Part shown: positions 5,796 through 15,219 of the stretch, piece by piece
Position numbering within the stretch: position 1 is the first letter of the stretch
Layout of the letters: each line of letters opens with the position of its first letter
NCBI GenBank assembly: GCA_951801245.1
Contig: CATOMC010000017.1
Location: 1 to 45,036 of the forward strand
Source: an uncultured Lachnospiraceae bacterium
GTDB lineage: Bacteria; Bacillota_A; Clostridia; Lachnospirales; Lachnospiraceae
DNA: 45,036 nucleotides
Direction of reading: 5' to 3'
Position numbers and translations under genes: made by a program
Notes under the pieces: model-generated
Database searches by the model: none
Seen by the model: only the letters and a program-made list of their open reading frames with translations
Told to the model about the DNA's origin: nothing

Positions 5796-8384
5796 ATGAA
5801 TTTAACGAAATTTACCCAGAAATCCATACAGGCCGTGGAACAGTGCGAGAAACTGGCATACGAATACGGTAATCAGGAAATTGAACAGGAACATTTACTT
5901 TACAGCCTGCTGACCATCGATGACAGCCTGATTTTAAAATTGATTGAAAAGATGGAAATACAGAAAGAATACTTTTTAAACCGCGTAGAGCAGGGGCTTA
6001 ACAAGCGCACGAAGGTGCAGGGAGGCCAGATTTATATTGGTCAGGATTTAAACAAAGCCCTGATCAGTGCGGAGGATGAGGCAAAGGCACTCGGTGATGA
6101 GTATGTGTCGGTGGAACACCTTTTCTTAGCTATGCTCAAACATCCGAATAAGGAGATTAAGGAGATCTTCCGGGAGTTCGGTATTACGAGGGAGCGCTTC
6201 CTGCAGGCGCTGTCTACGGTGCGGGGCAACCAGCGGGTGACTTCGGATAATCCGGAGGCCACTTATGATACGCTGGAAAAGTACGGACAGGATCTGGTGG
6301 AGAAGGCGAGAAGCCAGAAGCTCGATCCTGTGATTGGCAGGGATAATGAGATCCGTAATGTGATCCGAATTCTTTCTCGCAAAACGAAGAATAATCCGGT
6401 ACTGATCGGAGAACCGGGTGTAGGAAAAACGGCTGTGGCGGAAGGCCTGGCGCAGCGTATCGTCAGGGGCGATGTGCCGGAAGGGCTTAAGGACAAGAAG
6501 ATTTTTGCCCTGGATATGGGAGCGTTGGTGGCCGGCGCCAAGTACCGCGGCGAGTTTGAGGAACGTCTCAAAGCGGTGTTGGATGATGTGAAAAACAGCG
6601 ACGGACAGATAATTCTTTTCATTGACGAACTGCATACGATTGTGGGTGCAGGTAAGACAGACGGGGCCATGGACGCAGGCAATATGCTCAAACCCATGCT
6701 TGCCAGAGGGGAGCTGCATTGTATCGGGGCTACCACGTTGGATGAGTACCGGCAGTATATCGAGAAGGATGCGGCTCTGGAGCGGCGTTTCCAGCCGGTG
6801 ATGGTGGAGGAACCGACGGTGGAGGATACCATATCCATTCTGCGTGGACTCAAAGAACGCTATGAGGTTTTCCATGGGGTGAAGATCATGGACAATGCGC
6901 TGGTCAGTGCGGCAGTGCTGTCCAATCGGTATATTTCCGACAGGTTCCTGCCGGACAAGGCGATTGATTTGGTGGATGAAGCGTGTGCGCTGATCAAGAC
7001 GGAACTGGATTCCATGCCCACAGAACTGGATGAATTGAAACGTAAGGTGATGCAGTTGGAGATTGAGGAGACTGCCCTGAAAAAGGAGGACGACAACTTA
7101 AGCCGGGAGCGTCTCGGTAATCTGCAGCGGGAACTGGCCGAGTGGAAAGAAGAATTGAAAAACCGCATGGCACAGTGGGAGAATGAGAAAGCTTCTGTGG
7201 AGAGACTTTCCAGAATCAGAGAGGAAATCGATGAAGTCAACAACCAGATTCAGATTGCTCAGCGTGACGGCGATTATGAGAAGGCGGCAGAATTAAGCTA
7301 TGGTAAGCTGCCTTCCTTGAAACAGCAGTTGGAGATTGAGGAAGAGCAGGTCAGAAAGAAAGATTTGTCACTTGTGCATGAGAGTGTGTCTGATGAGGAG
7401 ATTGCCAAGATCATATCGCGTTGGACCGGGATACCGGTATCAAAGCTGACAGAGAGCGAGCGTAATAAGACACTGCATCTGGATGAGGAGCTGCATAAGC
7501 GGGTGATCGGGCAGGACGAGGGTGTGACCAAGGTGACGGAAGCAATCATCCGTTCCAAAGCAGGCATCAAGGATCCTACCAAACCCATTGGGTCGTTCTT
7601 GTTTCTGGGGCCTACGGGTGTGGGTAAAACGGAACTGGCCAAGGCACTGGCGGCGTCCTTGTTTGATGATGAAAACAACATGGTACGTATCGATATGAGC
7701 GAGTATATGGAGAAATACTCGGTTTCCAGGCTGATCGGGGCGCCTCCCGGATATGTGGGATATGAAGAGGGCGGTCAGTTGACTGAAGCAGTCAGGAGAA
7801 AGCCTTATTCGGTGGTTCTTTTTGATGAGATTGAAAAGGCACACCCGGATGTGTTCAATGTGCTTTTGCAGGTTCTGGATGATGGGCGTATCACGGATTC
7901 TCAGGGCAGGACGGTAGATTTCAAGAATACCATTCTGATCATGACTTCCAATATCGGTGCGAATTATCTGTTGGAGGGCATCGACGATCAGGGAGCCATT
8001 CGGCCGGAGGCGGAGGATTTGGTCATGGGTGATCTCAGGAATCATTTCCGACCGGAGTTTTTGAACAGGCTGGATGAAACAATACTCTTTAAGCCGTTGA
8101 CCAGGGACAATATCGGCGGCATCATCCATTTGATCATTGATGATCTTAATAAGCGGCTTGCAGACCGGGAATTGCAGATTGAACTGACACCCGAGGCGGA
8201 GCGGTTTATTGTGGAGAACGCTTATGATCCGGTTTATGGGGCAAGGCCGTTGAAGAGATATATTCAGAAGTATGTGGAGACCCTGTCTGCGAAGCTGATT
8301 CTGGCGGATCAGGTGAGGGCGAAGGATACGATCAAGATTGTGTTAAGAGGAGATCATCTGGAGGCAGTCTGTAAGATTGCTTAA
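5796..8384 (+). CDS. clpB: ATP-dependent disaggregase ClpB
   Basis: An 862-aa Hsp100 AAA+ chaperone that pulls polypeptides out of aggregates with DnaK. Order: N-domain (1-150, '[20 protein letters not shown]'), AAA1 with Walker A GEPGVGKT near residue 204 and Walker B '[10 protein letters not shown]', the coiled-coil M-domain (about 405-520, with '[14 protein letters not shown]'-like heptads) that separates ClpB from ClpA/ClpC, AAA2 with [14 protein letters not shown] near 604, and the D2 small domain. No ClpP-binding loop is seen, as expected. The start is the ATG at 5796 after AAAGGGGAGAAGGTT; the frame is open further upstream through the promoter but those codons cannot be translated. 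Expression is set by CIRCE/HrcA. It stands alone, directly beside the end of the integrated element. Confidence 0.97.
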   Translation: MNLTKFTQKSIQAVEQCEKLAYEYGNQEIEQEHLLYSLLTIDDSLILKLIEKMEIQKEYFLNRVEQGLNKRTKVQGGQIYIGQDLNKALISAEDEAKALGDEYVSVEHLFLAMLKHPNKEIKEIFREFGITRERFLQALSTVRGNQRVTSDNPEATYDTLEKYGQDLVEKARSQKLDPVIGRDNEIRNVIRILSRKTKNNPVLIGEPGVGKTAVAEGLAQRIVRGDVPEGLKDKKIFALDMGALVAGAKYRGEFEERLKAVLDDVKNSDGQIILFIDELHTIVGAGKTDGAMDAGNMLKPMLARGELHCIGATTLDEYRQYIEKDAALERRFQPVMVEEPTVEDTISILRGLKERYEVFHGVKIMDNALVSAAVLSNRYISDRFLPDKAIDLVDEACALIKTELDSMPTELDELKRKVMQLEIEETALKKEDDNLSRERLGNLQRELAEWKEELKNRMAQWENEKASVERLSRIREEIDEVNNQIQIAQRDGDYEKAAELSYGKLPSLKQQLEIEEEQVRKKDLSLVHESVSDEEIAKIISRWTGIPVSKLTESERNKTLHLDEELHKRVIGQDEGVTKVTEAIIRSKAGIKDPTKPIGSFLFLGPTGVGKTELAKALAASLFDDENNMVRIDMSEYMEKYSVSRLIGAPPGYVGYEEGGQLTEAVRRKPYSVVLFDEIEKAHPDVFNVLLQVLDDGRITDSQGRTVDFKNTILIMTSNIGANYLLEGIDDQGAIRPEAEDLVMGDLRNHFRPEFLNRLDETILFKPLTRDNIGGIIHLIIDDLNKRLADRELQIELTPEAERFIVENAYDPVYGARPLKRYIQKYVETLSAKLILADQVRAKDTIKIVLRGDHLEAVCKIA

Positions 8385-8478
8385 ATAACTGATGTGATTT
8401 ATATGGCAGATGGTTGATGATTCAGGCAGGTTACCGCCGTCTTTATCCGCAGAATACATGTATAATCTTTATAAATAA

Positions 8479-8578
8479 AACACATGCTATTTTACAATAT
8501 CAAATGACTCGATACGATGGCATCGTTGACTGAAAATCCTTTCATCGGGGCGGGGATTTTGAAATAAAAGCATGTGTT
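8479..8578 (+). repeat. Inverted repeat and hairpin ahead of the Rieske oxidoreductase
   Basis: AACACATGCT (8479-8488) and AGCATGTGTT (8569-8578) are perfect inverse copies 80 bases apart. Between them AAAATCC (8534-8540) can pair with GGATTTT (8554-8560). The outer arm ends 15 bases before the start codon at 8593, so pairing could hide the ribosome site. This is the main content of the 208-base gap after clpB. Confidence 0.55.
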
Positions 8579-8592
8579 ATAGAAGAGAGATT

Positions 8593-9894
8593 ATGATGGA
8601 TTCTGTTTGGCGTAAGACGGCGGATTTGCCGCATTTTGAGAAACTGACAGGGGATGTGAGGACCGATGTGCTGATTATCGGCGGCGGTATCACCGGAATC
8701 CTGTGTGCATACTTTATGAAGGAACGTGGGATGGAGTATCTGCTGGTGGAGGGTGAGGAAATCTGTCACGGTGTGACGGGAAATACCACGGCCAAGATAA
8801 CGGCTCAGCACGGATTGGTTTATAGTAAGATGATACGGCATATGGGGTTGGAAAAGACGAAGCTGTATCTGGAAGCCAATCAGAGCGCCGTTTTGAAATA
8901 TGCCCAACTGGCCGAACATTACACTTGTGATTTTATAGAAAAGAAGTCTTTTGTCTATTCCGTAGACAATCGAAAGAAACTGGAGCAGGAGGCAGACAGC
9001 TATCGGTTGCTTGGACTTTCGGATGCGATTGTGGAAACACCGGAACTCCCTTTTGCGACGGCAGGGGCGGTGGTGATGCATGACCAGGCACAGTTTCATC
9101 CTTTAAAGTTTTTAGGCGGCATTGCCCGGGAACTAAATATTTACGAGCATACTTTTGTTAAGCAGCTTATGCCGGGCAAGGCTTTGACAGAGGAAGCTTC
9201 CATTAGTTATCAGCAGGTAATCGTTGCCACACATTTTCCAATAGATAATAAACACGGATGTTATTATTTGAAATTATATCAACACCGGTCTTATGTGATT
9301 GCCTTACAACAGGCACGGCAGATGGACGGTATGTATGTGGATGAAGACAGGAAGGGACTGTCTTTTCGCGGTTATCAGGACTTGCTCTTAGTGGGAGGCG
9401 GCAGTCACCGGACAGGGAAAAAGGGAGGGAACTGGCAGGAACTTCGGCAGTTTGCCAGACAGTATTATCCTGACGCAAAAGAGCAGTACCGGTGGGCGGC
9501 GCAGGACTGTATGCCCTTGGATGAAGTCCCTTATATTGGTGCATATTCGTCTGCTATGCCGGGGTGTTATGTGGCGACCGGGTTTCAAAAATGGGGAATA
9601 ACATCTGCTATGGTATCTGCAATGCTGTTGGCAGATCTGGTGCAGGGCATTGAGAATCCTTATGCAGAAGTGTTTGACCCGGGAAGAAGCATTTTTAGGT
9701 GGCAGCTTCTGTGCAATGGGGCGGAATCACTCATGAATCTGCTGACACCGACCAGGCCCAGATGTCCGCATCTGGGATGTGCCCTGAAATGGAATCCGGC
9801 GGAACATTCCTGGGACTGCCCCTGTCATGGATCCAGGTTTGCGGAAGACGGAACGCTGTTGGATAACCCGGCGAACGGGGATGCAAACTTATAA
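8593..9894 (+). CDS. FAD-dependent oxidoreductase with C-terminal Rieske domain
   Basis: A 433-aa protein. Residues about 20-60 hold the FAD-binding Rossmann motif 'DVLIIGGGITGILCAYFMKE', followed by a DAO/GlpD-like oxidoreductase fold to about residue 350 ('GCYVATGFQKWGITSAMVSA' is the usual C-terminal FAD contact). The last 60 residues are a Rieske [2Fe-2S] domain with CPHLGC and CPCHGS, which give the two Cys-x-His pairs. This is the architecture of Bacillus YhfW-like proteins. The natural substrate of that family is unknown; an electron-transfer oxidation is expected. The start is ATG at 8593 (ATG at 8596 also possible), after AGAAGAGAG; an in-frame ATG seven codons upstream has no site. 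It lies alone between hairpin 8479-8578 and terminator 9965-10006. Confidence 0.88.
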   Translation: MMDSVWRKTADLPHFEKLTGDVRTDVLIIGGGITGILCAYFMKERGMEYLLVEGEEICHGVTGNTTAKITAQHGLVYSKMIRHMGLEKTKLYLEANQSAVLKYAQLAEHYTCDFIEKKSFVYSVDNRKKLEQEADSYRLLGLSDAIVETPELPFATAGAVVMHDQAQFHPLKFLGGIARELNIYEHTFVKQLMPGKALTEEASISYQQVIVATHFPIDNKHGCYYLKLYQHRSYVIALQQARQMDGMYVDEDRKGLSFRGYQDLLLVGGGSHRTGKKGGNWQELRQFARQYYPDAKEQYRWAAQDCMPLDEVPYIGAYSSAMPGCYVATGFQKWGITSAMVSAMLLADLVQGIENPYAEVFDPGRSIFRWQLLCNGAESLMNLLTPTRPRCPHLGCALKWNPAEHSWDCPCHGSRFAEDGTLLDNPANGDANL

Positions 9895-9964
9895 AGAAAT
9901 CATAAGAAAAATTTTTCTATAGAAAATATAACTTGTAAAACGTGTGTTATTAAAAGTAGATCAT

Positions 9965-10006
9965 AAACTTTGCCGGGAGGAGTATCCTTTCAGGCAAAGT
10001 TTTTAT
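9965..10006 (+). terminator. Rho-independent terminator
   Basis: AAACTTTGCC pairs perfectly with GGCAAAGTTT (10 bp) around an 18-nt loop and is followed by TTAT. It ends the oxidoreductase transcript. The rest of the 295-base gap to 10189 shows no other clear signal. Confidence 0.85.
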
Positions 10007-10189
10007 ATTATGATTTTCCTCCTTTCATAGCGTAGCAGATACTAAGATCGTTATCTATTTAGATATTGAATTCCGTTATATAGGTGGGAAATCTAGCTAT
10101 ATGTTCTTAATTGTGGTATTTTATTATGGAGAAAATCCTGCAGCTTATATAGGTCTGTAAAGCAGGTCAAATAGAGAAAGGAGAACACT

Positions 10190-11386
10190 ATGAGATATCC
10201 TCGTTTTTTGAAGGAAAACGGAACCATCGCTTTTGCAGCGCCGTCTTTCGGATGTGCGACAGAGCCGTACAAGGCCGGTTTTTTGAATGCCCAGAAGAAG
10301 TGGGAGGAAGAGGGGTATCGGCTAAAACTGGGGCCGAATTGTTATGTGGAGCAGGGAGTCGGTATCAGCAATAAGCCCAATCTGTGCGGGGAGGAGTTGA
10401 CACAATACTATTGCGACCCGGACAGTGATTGTATCATTTCCTGCGGCGGCGGAGAGCTGATGTGTGAAATTTTGGATTATGTGGATTTTGAGAAGATTGG
10501 CAGGGCGGATCCCAAATGGTACATGGGGTATTCGGATAACACCAATATGACATTCCTTCTGGCCACGTTGTGTGATACGGCATCTGTGTACGGTCCCTGC
10601 GCGGCTGCTTTTGGTATGGAACCGAGACACCAGGCGCTAGATGATGCGATGGCTTTGCTGCGGGGAGAGAAGCTGACCATGGAGGGGTATGGGATGTGGG
10701 AGCGGGAGTCTCTAAAGAGTGAAGATAATCCTTTTGCAACCTATCAATTGACAGAAACCTCCAGAATAAAGTACTGGCTGCCGGACGGAAGAACGAATGT
10801 GGAAAGCCTGCAGGCTGTTGGCAAAGCAGCGATATTTACAGAAAAGCAGGCAGAACAGAACGATATAGAGAGCCGACCAGAAAAGACTGGACATATGGAA
10901 GCTGAAGCGGCAGGAACCATAGTAAAGAGAAATGATTCTCAGATAAGGACGGAAGCACAGATACAGATGTCAGGCAGACTGTTAGGGGGCTGTATGGATT
11001 GTCTGGTGAACATGCTTGGTACGAATTATGATAAGGTACCGGACTTTGTGGAGAAGTATAAGGATGACGGAATCCTCTGGTTTCTGGAAGCATGCGACTT
11101 AAATCTGATGAGTATCCGCCGGGCCATGTGGCAGATGGAACATGCAGGATGGTTTCAAAATTGCAGTGGTTTTCTCATTGGCAGACCTTTAAATGGTATG
11201 GGAGTAGAAGATTTTGGTATCGATCACTACCAGGCTTTTTGTGAGATGCTTTACCAGTATCATGTTCCGGTTCTCATGGATCTTGATATCGGGCATCTGC
11301 CTCCCATGATGCCATTGATCTGCGGAAGTAAGGCATATGTTGTAAGCAATGGAAATCAGTATTCGATAGAGATGAAATTGGAATAG
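10190..11386 (+). CDS. S66 family LD-carboxypeptidase (MccF-like)
   Basis: A 398-aa serine peptidase of family S66, which cleaves L,D-bonds in murein peptides or, in MccF relatives, inactivates nucleotide-peptide antibiotics. The nucleophile elbow is 'YMGYSDNTN' (Ser), with Glu in 'LWFLEACD' and His in 'DIGHLPPMMP' completing the Ser-Glu-His triad; 'SGRLLGGCMDCLVNMLGT' is the usual pre-Glu block. Residues about 205-262 are an inserted low-complexity, E/K/Q-rich stretch ('TEKQAEQNDIESRPEKTG') that relatives of about 340 aa lack. There is no signal peptide, so it acts inside the cell, as expected for muropeptide recycling. The start ATG at 10190 follows AAAGGAGAACACT. Whether it protects against an antibiotic cannot be told. 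Confidence 0.88.
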   Translation: MRYPRFLKENGTIAFAAPSFGCATEPYKAGFLNAQKKWEEEGYRLKLGPNCYVEQGVGISNKPNLCGEELTQYYCDPDSDCIISCGGGELMCEILDYVDFEKIGRADPKWYMGYSDNTNMTFLLATLCDTASVYGPCAAAFGMEPRHQALDDAMALLRGEKLTMEGYGMWERESLKSEDNPFATYQLTETSRIKYWLPDGRTNVESLQAVGKAAIFTEKQAEQNDIESRPEKTGHMEAEAAGTIVKRNDSQIRTEAQIQMSGRLLGGCMDCLVNMLGTNYDKVPDFVEKYKDDGILWFLEACDLNLMSIRRAMWQMEHAGWFQNCSGFLIGRPLNGMGVEDFGIDHYQAFCEMLYQYHVPVLMDLDIGHLPPMMPLICGSKAYVVSNGNQYSIEMKLE

Positions 11387-11413
11387 AACAGAAAATGAAA
11401 GGCGGCAGATAAT

Positions 11414-11587
11414 ATGATACCCAAAGATCCGGTAATGTTATTGAGTTTTATCAACTTGAAACTGCGTGATTTCTATCCGAGTCTTGAAGCATTATGCGAT
11501 GACTTGGATGCAGATGCACATGAACTGTGTGAAAAACTGTCAACAATTGATTATCATTACAATGAGGAGAAAAATCAATTTGTCTGA
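11414..11587 (+). CDS. DUF4250 family protein
   Basis: A 57-aa protein starting MIPKDPVMLLSFINLKLRDF and ending in E-E-K-N-Q-F-V, the complete pattern of the DUF4250 family, found mainly in Clostridia. The sequence suggests a compact helical fold with an HTH-like feel ('SLEALCDDLDADAHELCEKL'), but no function is established. The start follows AAGGCGGCAGATAAT. Its last eight bases overlap the start of the next gene, so the two are probably translated together. It lies 27 bases after the S66 peptidase and could share its transcript. Confidence 0.9.
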   Translation: MIPKDPVMLLSFINLKLRDFYPSLEALCDDLDADAHELCEKLSTIDYHYNEEKNQFV

Positions 11588-13268
11588 AAAAATAAAAGTT
11601 ACAATTGTTATGGATGACGAAAAACAGAATATGGAAGCAGACACAAATGGAGGAAAAAACGTCATAGTGACACATGATCCATCCATGACGCTCATGTCAA
11701 CTCTATTGCAAAATAACTTGGTGGAAGGTAGTTTCTGCGGCGGAAGGGGAGACTGCGGCAGGTGTATGGTGCAGTTTATGCAGGGGATACCACTTCCTAC
11801 ACCGTTGGAAAGAAGCCGTCTGGAGGCACAAGAACTGCGGCAGGGATATCGGCTTGCCTGTCTTGCGAGGCCAAAAGACGATTGTGTCATTAAATTAATG
11901 TTTCCAAAGGAGACAAAAATTTCGATTGTGACCGAGATGATAGAGTTGTCGGATATATTTGACTTTAATGGTCAAAGAAATAAATCATCAAAATGCAACA
12001 AAATGGATGTTACGGAATCTGGCGTTTCCTGTAATCCCACAGGACAGTCTGGCAATAAAAATACAGCCGTTATCAATACGGATGTTATGATACAAACGGA
12101 GGCAGGTAGTTGTGATGCTTCCAGCAATTTATATATTGTGGCCGTAGACCTTGGAACAACAACGATAGCCATGCAGCTTCGGAAGATAGAAACGGGTGAG
12201 GCCATAGACACGTATTGCGAGATGAATCCCCAGAGAAAATATGGAGCGGATGTCCTGTCGAGGATCCAGGCGTCCTGCGAGGGCCATCGAGAAGCCCTGA
12301 AACAGTGTGTATGGAGCGTATTGGAACGAGGAATGAGCCAATTTGCACAGGTGGTGGAAATGGAAGCTGTGAAAGGAATCTGTATTGCGGGAAACACCAC
12401 GATGGGCCATCTTCTTCTGGGATATGAGGTGTCGTCTCTTGGGAAAAGTCCCTTTACACCCGTGGATATCGGCTTGCAGGAGTGCAAGGGTCCTTTCGGT
12501 ATTCCTCTATACATAACACCTGGTATCAGTGCTTTTGTGGGCGGGGATATTGTAGCCGGATTATATGTTCTGGGTATGCTGCCAAAGACAAGGTTGGGAC
12601 AGGAAGTAAAGGAGCATATGGCGGTGCATCCGCAGAAGGCCCTGAAGGCCAGGCTGTTGATTGACTTAGGTACCAATGGTGAGATGGCAATTACGGATGG
12701 AAAGAATCTGTTGGTAACGGCTACAGCGGCGGGGCCTGCTTTTGAAGGTGGAATGGAGAAGTCGGTGGTGGGAACGGATATGATAGCAGTCACGGCATCT
12801 CTTAGAAGGAAGGGTATATTGGATGCAACCGGACTTCTGGCAGAACCTTATTTTACAAAAGGGGTCAGAGTGCAGACACCTAATGGAGATTTTGTTCTCA
12901 GGAATCAGGATATCAGGGCATTACAGATGGCCAAGGCGGCTGTCCGTGCGGGCGTGGAAATTTTGTGGGAGCAGATGGGAAGGCCGGAAATAGAGAACGT
13001 GTATCTGGCGGGCGGCTTCGGTTATTATCTGGATGTGGAAGCAGCTTTCTCTATCGGTCTGCTGTCGGAACACATGCGGGGGCATGTGCAGGCGGTTGGG
13101 AATACGTCTTTAGAAGGTGCTTTCCGGATCGGCAGAGATTTATGCTCTCACATGGAAGATAAGAAGTCGCTAGAGGCAGGACTTTCTTCTGCGAAGAGCA
13201 TCAATCTGGCCGGACAGGCGGCATTTGAGAGATTGTATTTGCAGTATATGGATTTGTGTGAGAATTGA
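11580..13268 (+). CDS. Ferredoxin-ASKHA protein, RACo-like corrinoid activator family
   Basis: A 562-aa protein with an N-terminal plant-type [2Fe-2S] ferredoxin domain (Cys53, Cys59, Cys62, Cys94: 'SFCGGRGDCGRCMVQF' and 'LACLARP'), a linker rich in N, S and T (about 115-180), a RACo middle domain ('AVDLGTTTIAMQLRKIETGE') and a C-terminal ASKHA ATPase part (DUF4445: 'LLIDLGTNGEMAITDG', 'YLAGGFGYYLD'). Such proteins use ATP and an electron to reactivate Co(II) corrinoid proteins. No corrinoid or methyltransferase gene lies in the window, so its partner is unknown. The start is taken as TTG at 11580, ten bases after AGGAG and overlapping the DUF4250 stop; the ATG at 11562 stands upstream of that site. 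Confidence 0.85.
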   Translation: MSEKIKVTIVMDDEKQNMEADTNGGKNVIVTHDPSMTLMSTLLQNNLVEGSFCGGRGDCGRCMVQFMQGIPLPTPLERSRLEAQELRQGYRLACLARPKDDCVIKLMFPKETKISIVTEMIELSDIFDFNGQRNKSSKCNKMDVTESGVSCNPTGQSGNKNTAVINTDVMIQTEAGSCDASSNLYIVAVDLGTTTIAMQLRKIETGEAIDTYCEMNPQRKYGADVLSRIQASCEGHREALKQCVWSVLERGMSQFAQVVEMEAVKGICIAGNTTMGHLLLGYEVSSLGKSPFTPVDIGLQECKGPFGIPLYITPGISAFVGGDIVAGLYVLGMLPKTRLGQEVKEHMAVHPQKALKARLLIDLGTNGEMAITDGKNLLVTATAAGPAFEGGMEKSVVGTDMIAVTASLRRKGILDATGLLAEPYFTKGVRVQTPNGDFVLRNQDIRALQMAKAAVRAGVEILWEQMGRPEIENVYLAGGFGYYLDVEAAFSIGLLSEHMRGHVQAVGNTSLEGAFRIGRDLCSHMEDKKSLEAGLSSAKSINLAGQAAFERLYLQYMDLCEN

Positions 13269-13409
13269 GGAACTGTACAACGTAGTTTTAAGTTTAAGTT
13301 AAGATTTTGATGCTCTTTCTTTAAACAAGGCGTGCTATCCTGACAGTAACAATGAAATAGCGGCCTGCCGGCAAAGCCGGATATAGGGATAATCTGAAGG
13401 AGATGTTGC

Positions 13410-14279
13410 ATGATGTGGACTAGAAGAGAATTGAAAGAACGGGCAAAAGAGGCATTGCGAAGAAATTATTGGAAGATTGTACTGATAGCAGCTTTGACGA
13501 TGCTCCTGGGTGGTGGTGTCGGGTCAACCGGAGTCGGAATCGGCAGCAGGGATGTTGATCCTCAGCAAATCATAGAACAATCGGGAGTCATATCTGAGGA
13601 TGCCGGTGATGTTTATGAGGAAGCATATGATGAAGACGACAGGGATGTGGATGATGATGAAGCTGGCAGAGAGTATGATGCCGTACAGACTGAATCTGCA
13701 CAGGATAAGATATATGGAGGCATCGCAGGGTACAGTGGCATGTTTGCAGCGGTGGTGATAGGTATCGTTATATTTCTTGTCATATTTTTGGTAACATTCA
13801 TACTCATTTTTGCTGTGGATGTATTTCTATTCAATCCGTTCAGTGTAGGTGTGAGCCGGTTTATGTTAAAGAGCATTGATGGCAGGGCGGAAGTAAGAGA
13901 AATTGCTTACGGGTTTGACCATTCCTATAAGAATGTTGTGAAAACGCTGTTTCACAGGGATTTGCAGATTCTATTATGGGCGTTATTGTTTATCATTCCA
14001 GGTATTTATAAAAAGTATCAATATCGGATGGTGCCCTATATCATGGCGGAGCATTCCGACATGGAATACACAAGCGTGCTGCAGATGAGCAAGGATATGA
14101 TGAACGGGCATAAATGGAGGGCGTTCGTGTTAGATCTGTCCTTTATCTTATGGCATATTCTGGGAACAATAACGTGTGGTATTGCAGAGATTTTCTACGT
14201 ACAGCCTTATCAGCAGCTTACCGGTGCGGCACTGTACCGCAGGTTATGCCAGACGGATGGCAGCCGCAATATGATTTGA
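13410..14279 (+). CDS. DUF975 family integral membrane protein
   Basis: A 289-aa membrane protein. The start 'TRRELKERAKEALRRNYWKI' followed by a hydrophobic helix is the hallmark of DUF975. An acidic loop (residues about 45-100, rich in D and E) separates helix 1 from a strongly hydrophobic double segment near 112-145, then 'NPFSVGVSRFMLK', 'FIIPGIYKKYQYRMVPYIMA' and 'LSFILWHILGTITCG' complete four to six helices. Function unknown; family members are predicted stress- or transport-related. The acidic loop, 'DEDDRDVDDDEAGREYD', is longer than usual. The start follows GAAGGAGATGTTGC. The stop codon overlaps the first unit of the 14-bp tandem repeat. Confidence 0.85.
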   Translation: MMWTRRELKERAKEALRRNYWKIVLIAALTMLLGGGVGSTGVGIGSRDVDPQQIIEQSGVISEDAGDVYEEAYDEDDRDVDDDEAGREYDAVQTESAQDKIYGGIAGYSGMFAAVVIGIVIFLVIFLVTFILIFAVDVFLFNPFSVGVSRFMLKSIDGRAEVREIAYGFDHSYKNVVKTLFHRDLQILLWALLFIIPGIYKKYQYRMVPYIMAEHSDMEYTSVLQMSKDMMNGHKWRAFVLDLSFILWHILGTITCGIAEIFYVQPYQQLTGAALYRRLCQTDGSRNMI

Positions 14280-14389
14280 GGTATGCTAAATGAGGCATGT
14301 TAAATGAGGTATGCTAAATGAGATATGTTATATCAGGTATGCTAAATGAGGCATGTTATATGAAATATCATATATGAGATCCGGGATAT
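14278..14389 (+). repeat. 14-bp tandem repeat, about eight units
   Basis: Eight consecutive 14-base units of the form GAGGTATGCTAAAT, varying at a few positions (GAGGCATGTTAAAT, GAGATATGTTATAT, CAGGTATGCTAAAT and so on). Units 1 and 3 are identical; units 7-8 are more diverged. The first unit overlaps the DUF975 stop codon, and the array fills most of the gap to the response regulator. The period is not a multiple of three and there is no frame through it. Confidence 0.9.
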
Positions 14390-14469
14390 CATATATGGTT
14401 ATGATAGGATGCGTGAAAAAGATAAATCCGTGGCGCTGATTGGGTGAGGACGCAGGAATGGAGACGAGT

Positions 14470-15219
14470 ATGACATATAAGATATTGTTGGCGGATGATG
14501 AGGCGGAGATCAGAGATGTACTCCGCCTATATCTGGAAAAGGATGGCTATGAGGTGCTTGAGGCGGCAGATGGGATAGAGGCACTGGAGGTGCTGCGGGA
14601 CGAGAAACCGGATCTGGTGGTTTTGGATATCATGATGCCTGGGCTTGATGGATATCGAGTGTTACGTAATATCCGGGAGAGCAGTAATATACCTGTGATC
14701 ATGTTATCTGCCAGAGACAGTGATTCTGACAAGATTCTGGGACTTGATCTGGGTGCAGACGATTATATTGTGAAACCTTTTGTACCACTGGAAGCGATGG
14801 CGCGGGTGAATTCCAATATCAGGCGTTTTTATGCGCTGGGATCGGGAATCGGCCAGAAGACGGGGAATGGAGAACTGGTGGCAGGGAATTTGAAGCTGGA
14901 TCTGGAGGCCTGCCTGCTCTACCGGGGTGAGGAACAGATAGAACTGACTTCGGTTGAGTTTAAGATTATGAAACTTTTTATGGAGAATCCGGGAAAAGTA
15001 TTTACCAAGCAGCAGTTATTTGAGCAGGGCTGGGAGGAGAGTTATATGCTTTCGGATAATAATGTAATGGTGTGTATCTCTAAATTAAGGGCGAAGCTGG
15101 ATCATGACGGCAGGGAATATATTACAACGATTCGCGGACTGGGGTATCGTCTGGAAAAGATAATGGTTGAAACGGTAAGGGGTGAAACGAAGCCGGATCA
15201 GGACAAGAGGCGGACATGA
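14470..15219 (+). CDS. OmpR-family response regulator
   Basis: A 249-aa regulator. The receiver domain (1-120) has the acidic pair 'LLADDEAE', the phosphoacceptor Asp53 in 'LVVLDIMMPG', Ser in 'VIMLSARD' and Lys in 'DYIVKPF'. A winged-helix DNA-binding domain follows (about 140-235: 'LTSVEFKIMKLFMENPGKVF' and 'ISKLRAKLDHDGREYITTIR', 'GLGYRLE'). The start taken is the ATG at 14470 with GGAG six bases upstream; ATG at 14458 is in frame but weaker. It overlaps the sensor kinase by four bases (ATGA). Its targets are unknown; the neighbouring DUF975 gene and deacetylase are candidates on position alone. Confidence 0.9.
   Translation: MTYKILLADDEAEIRDVLRLYLEKDGYEVLEAADGIEALEVLRDEKPDLVVLDIMMPGLDGYRVLRNIRESSNIPVIMLSARDSDSDKILGLDLGADDYIVKPFVPLEAMARVNSNIRRFYALGSGIGQKTGNGELVAGNLKLDLEACLLYRGEEQIELTSVEFKIMKLFMENPGKVFTKQQLFEQGWEESYMLSDNNVMVCISKLRAKLDHDGREYITTIRGLGYRLEKIMVETVRGETKPDQDKRRT

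Noticed and set aside
6126..6875. 249-codon minus-strand frame within clpB, with others at 6263-6853 and 7440-8129
   Set aside because: Shadows of clpB codon usage; no start signals or recognisable domains.
11972..12793. 273-codon minus-strand frame inside the ferredoxin-ASKHA gene
   Set aside because: Antisense to a protein with clear Cys and ATPase motifs; no independent support.
14278..14389. Possible CRISPR array
   Set aside because: Units are 14 bases in direct tandem with no unique spacers and no cas genes.
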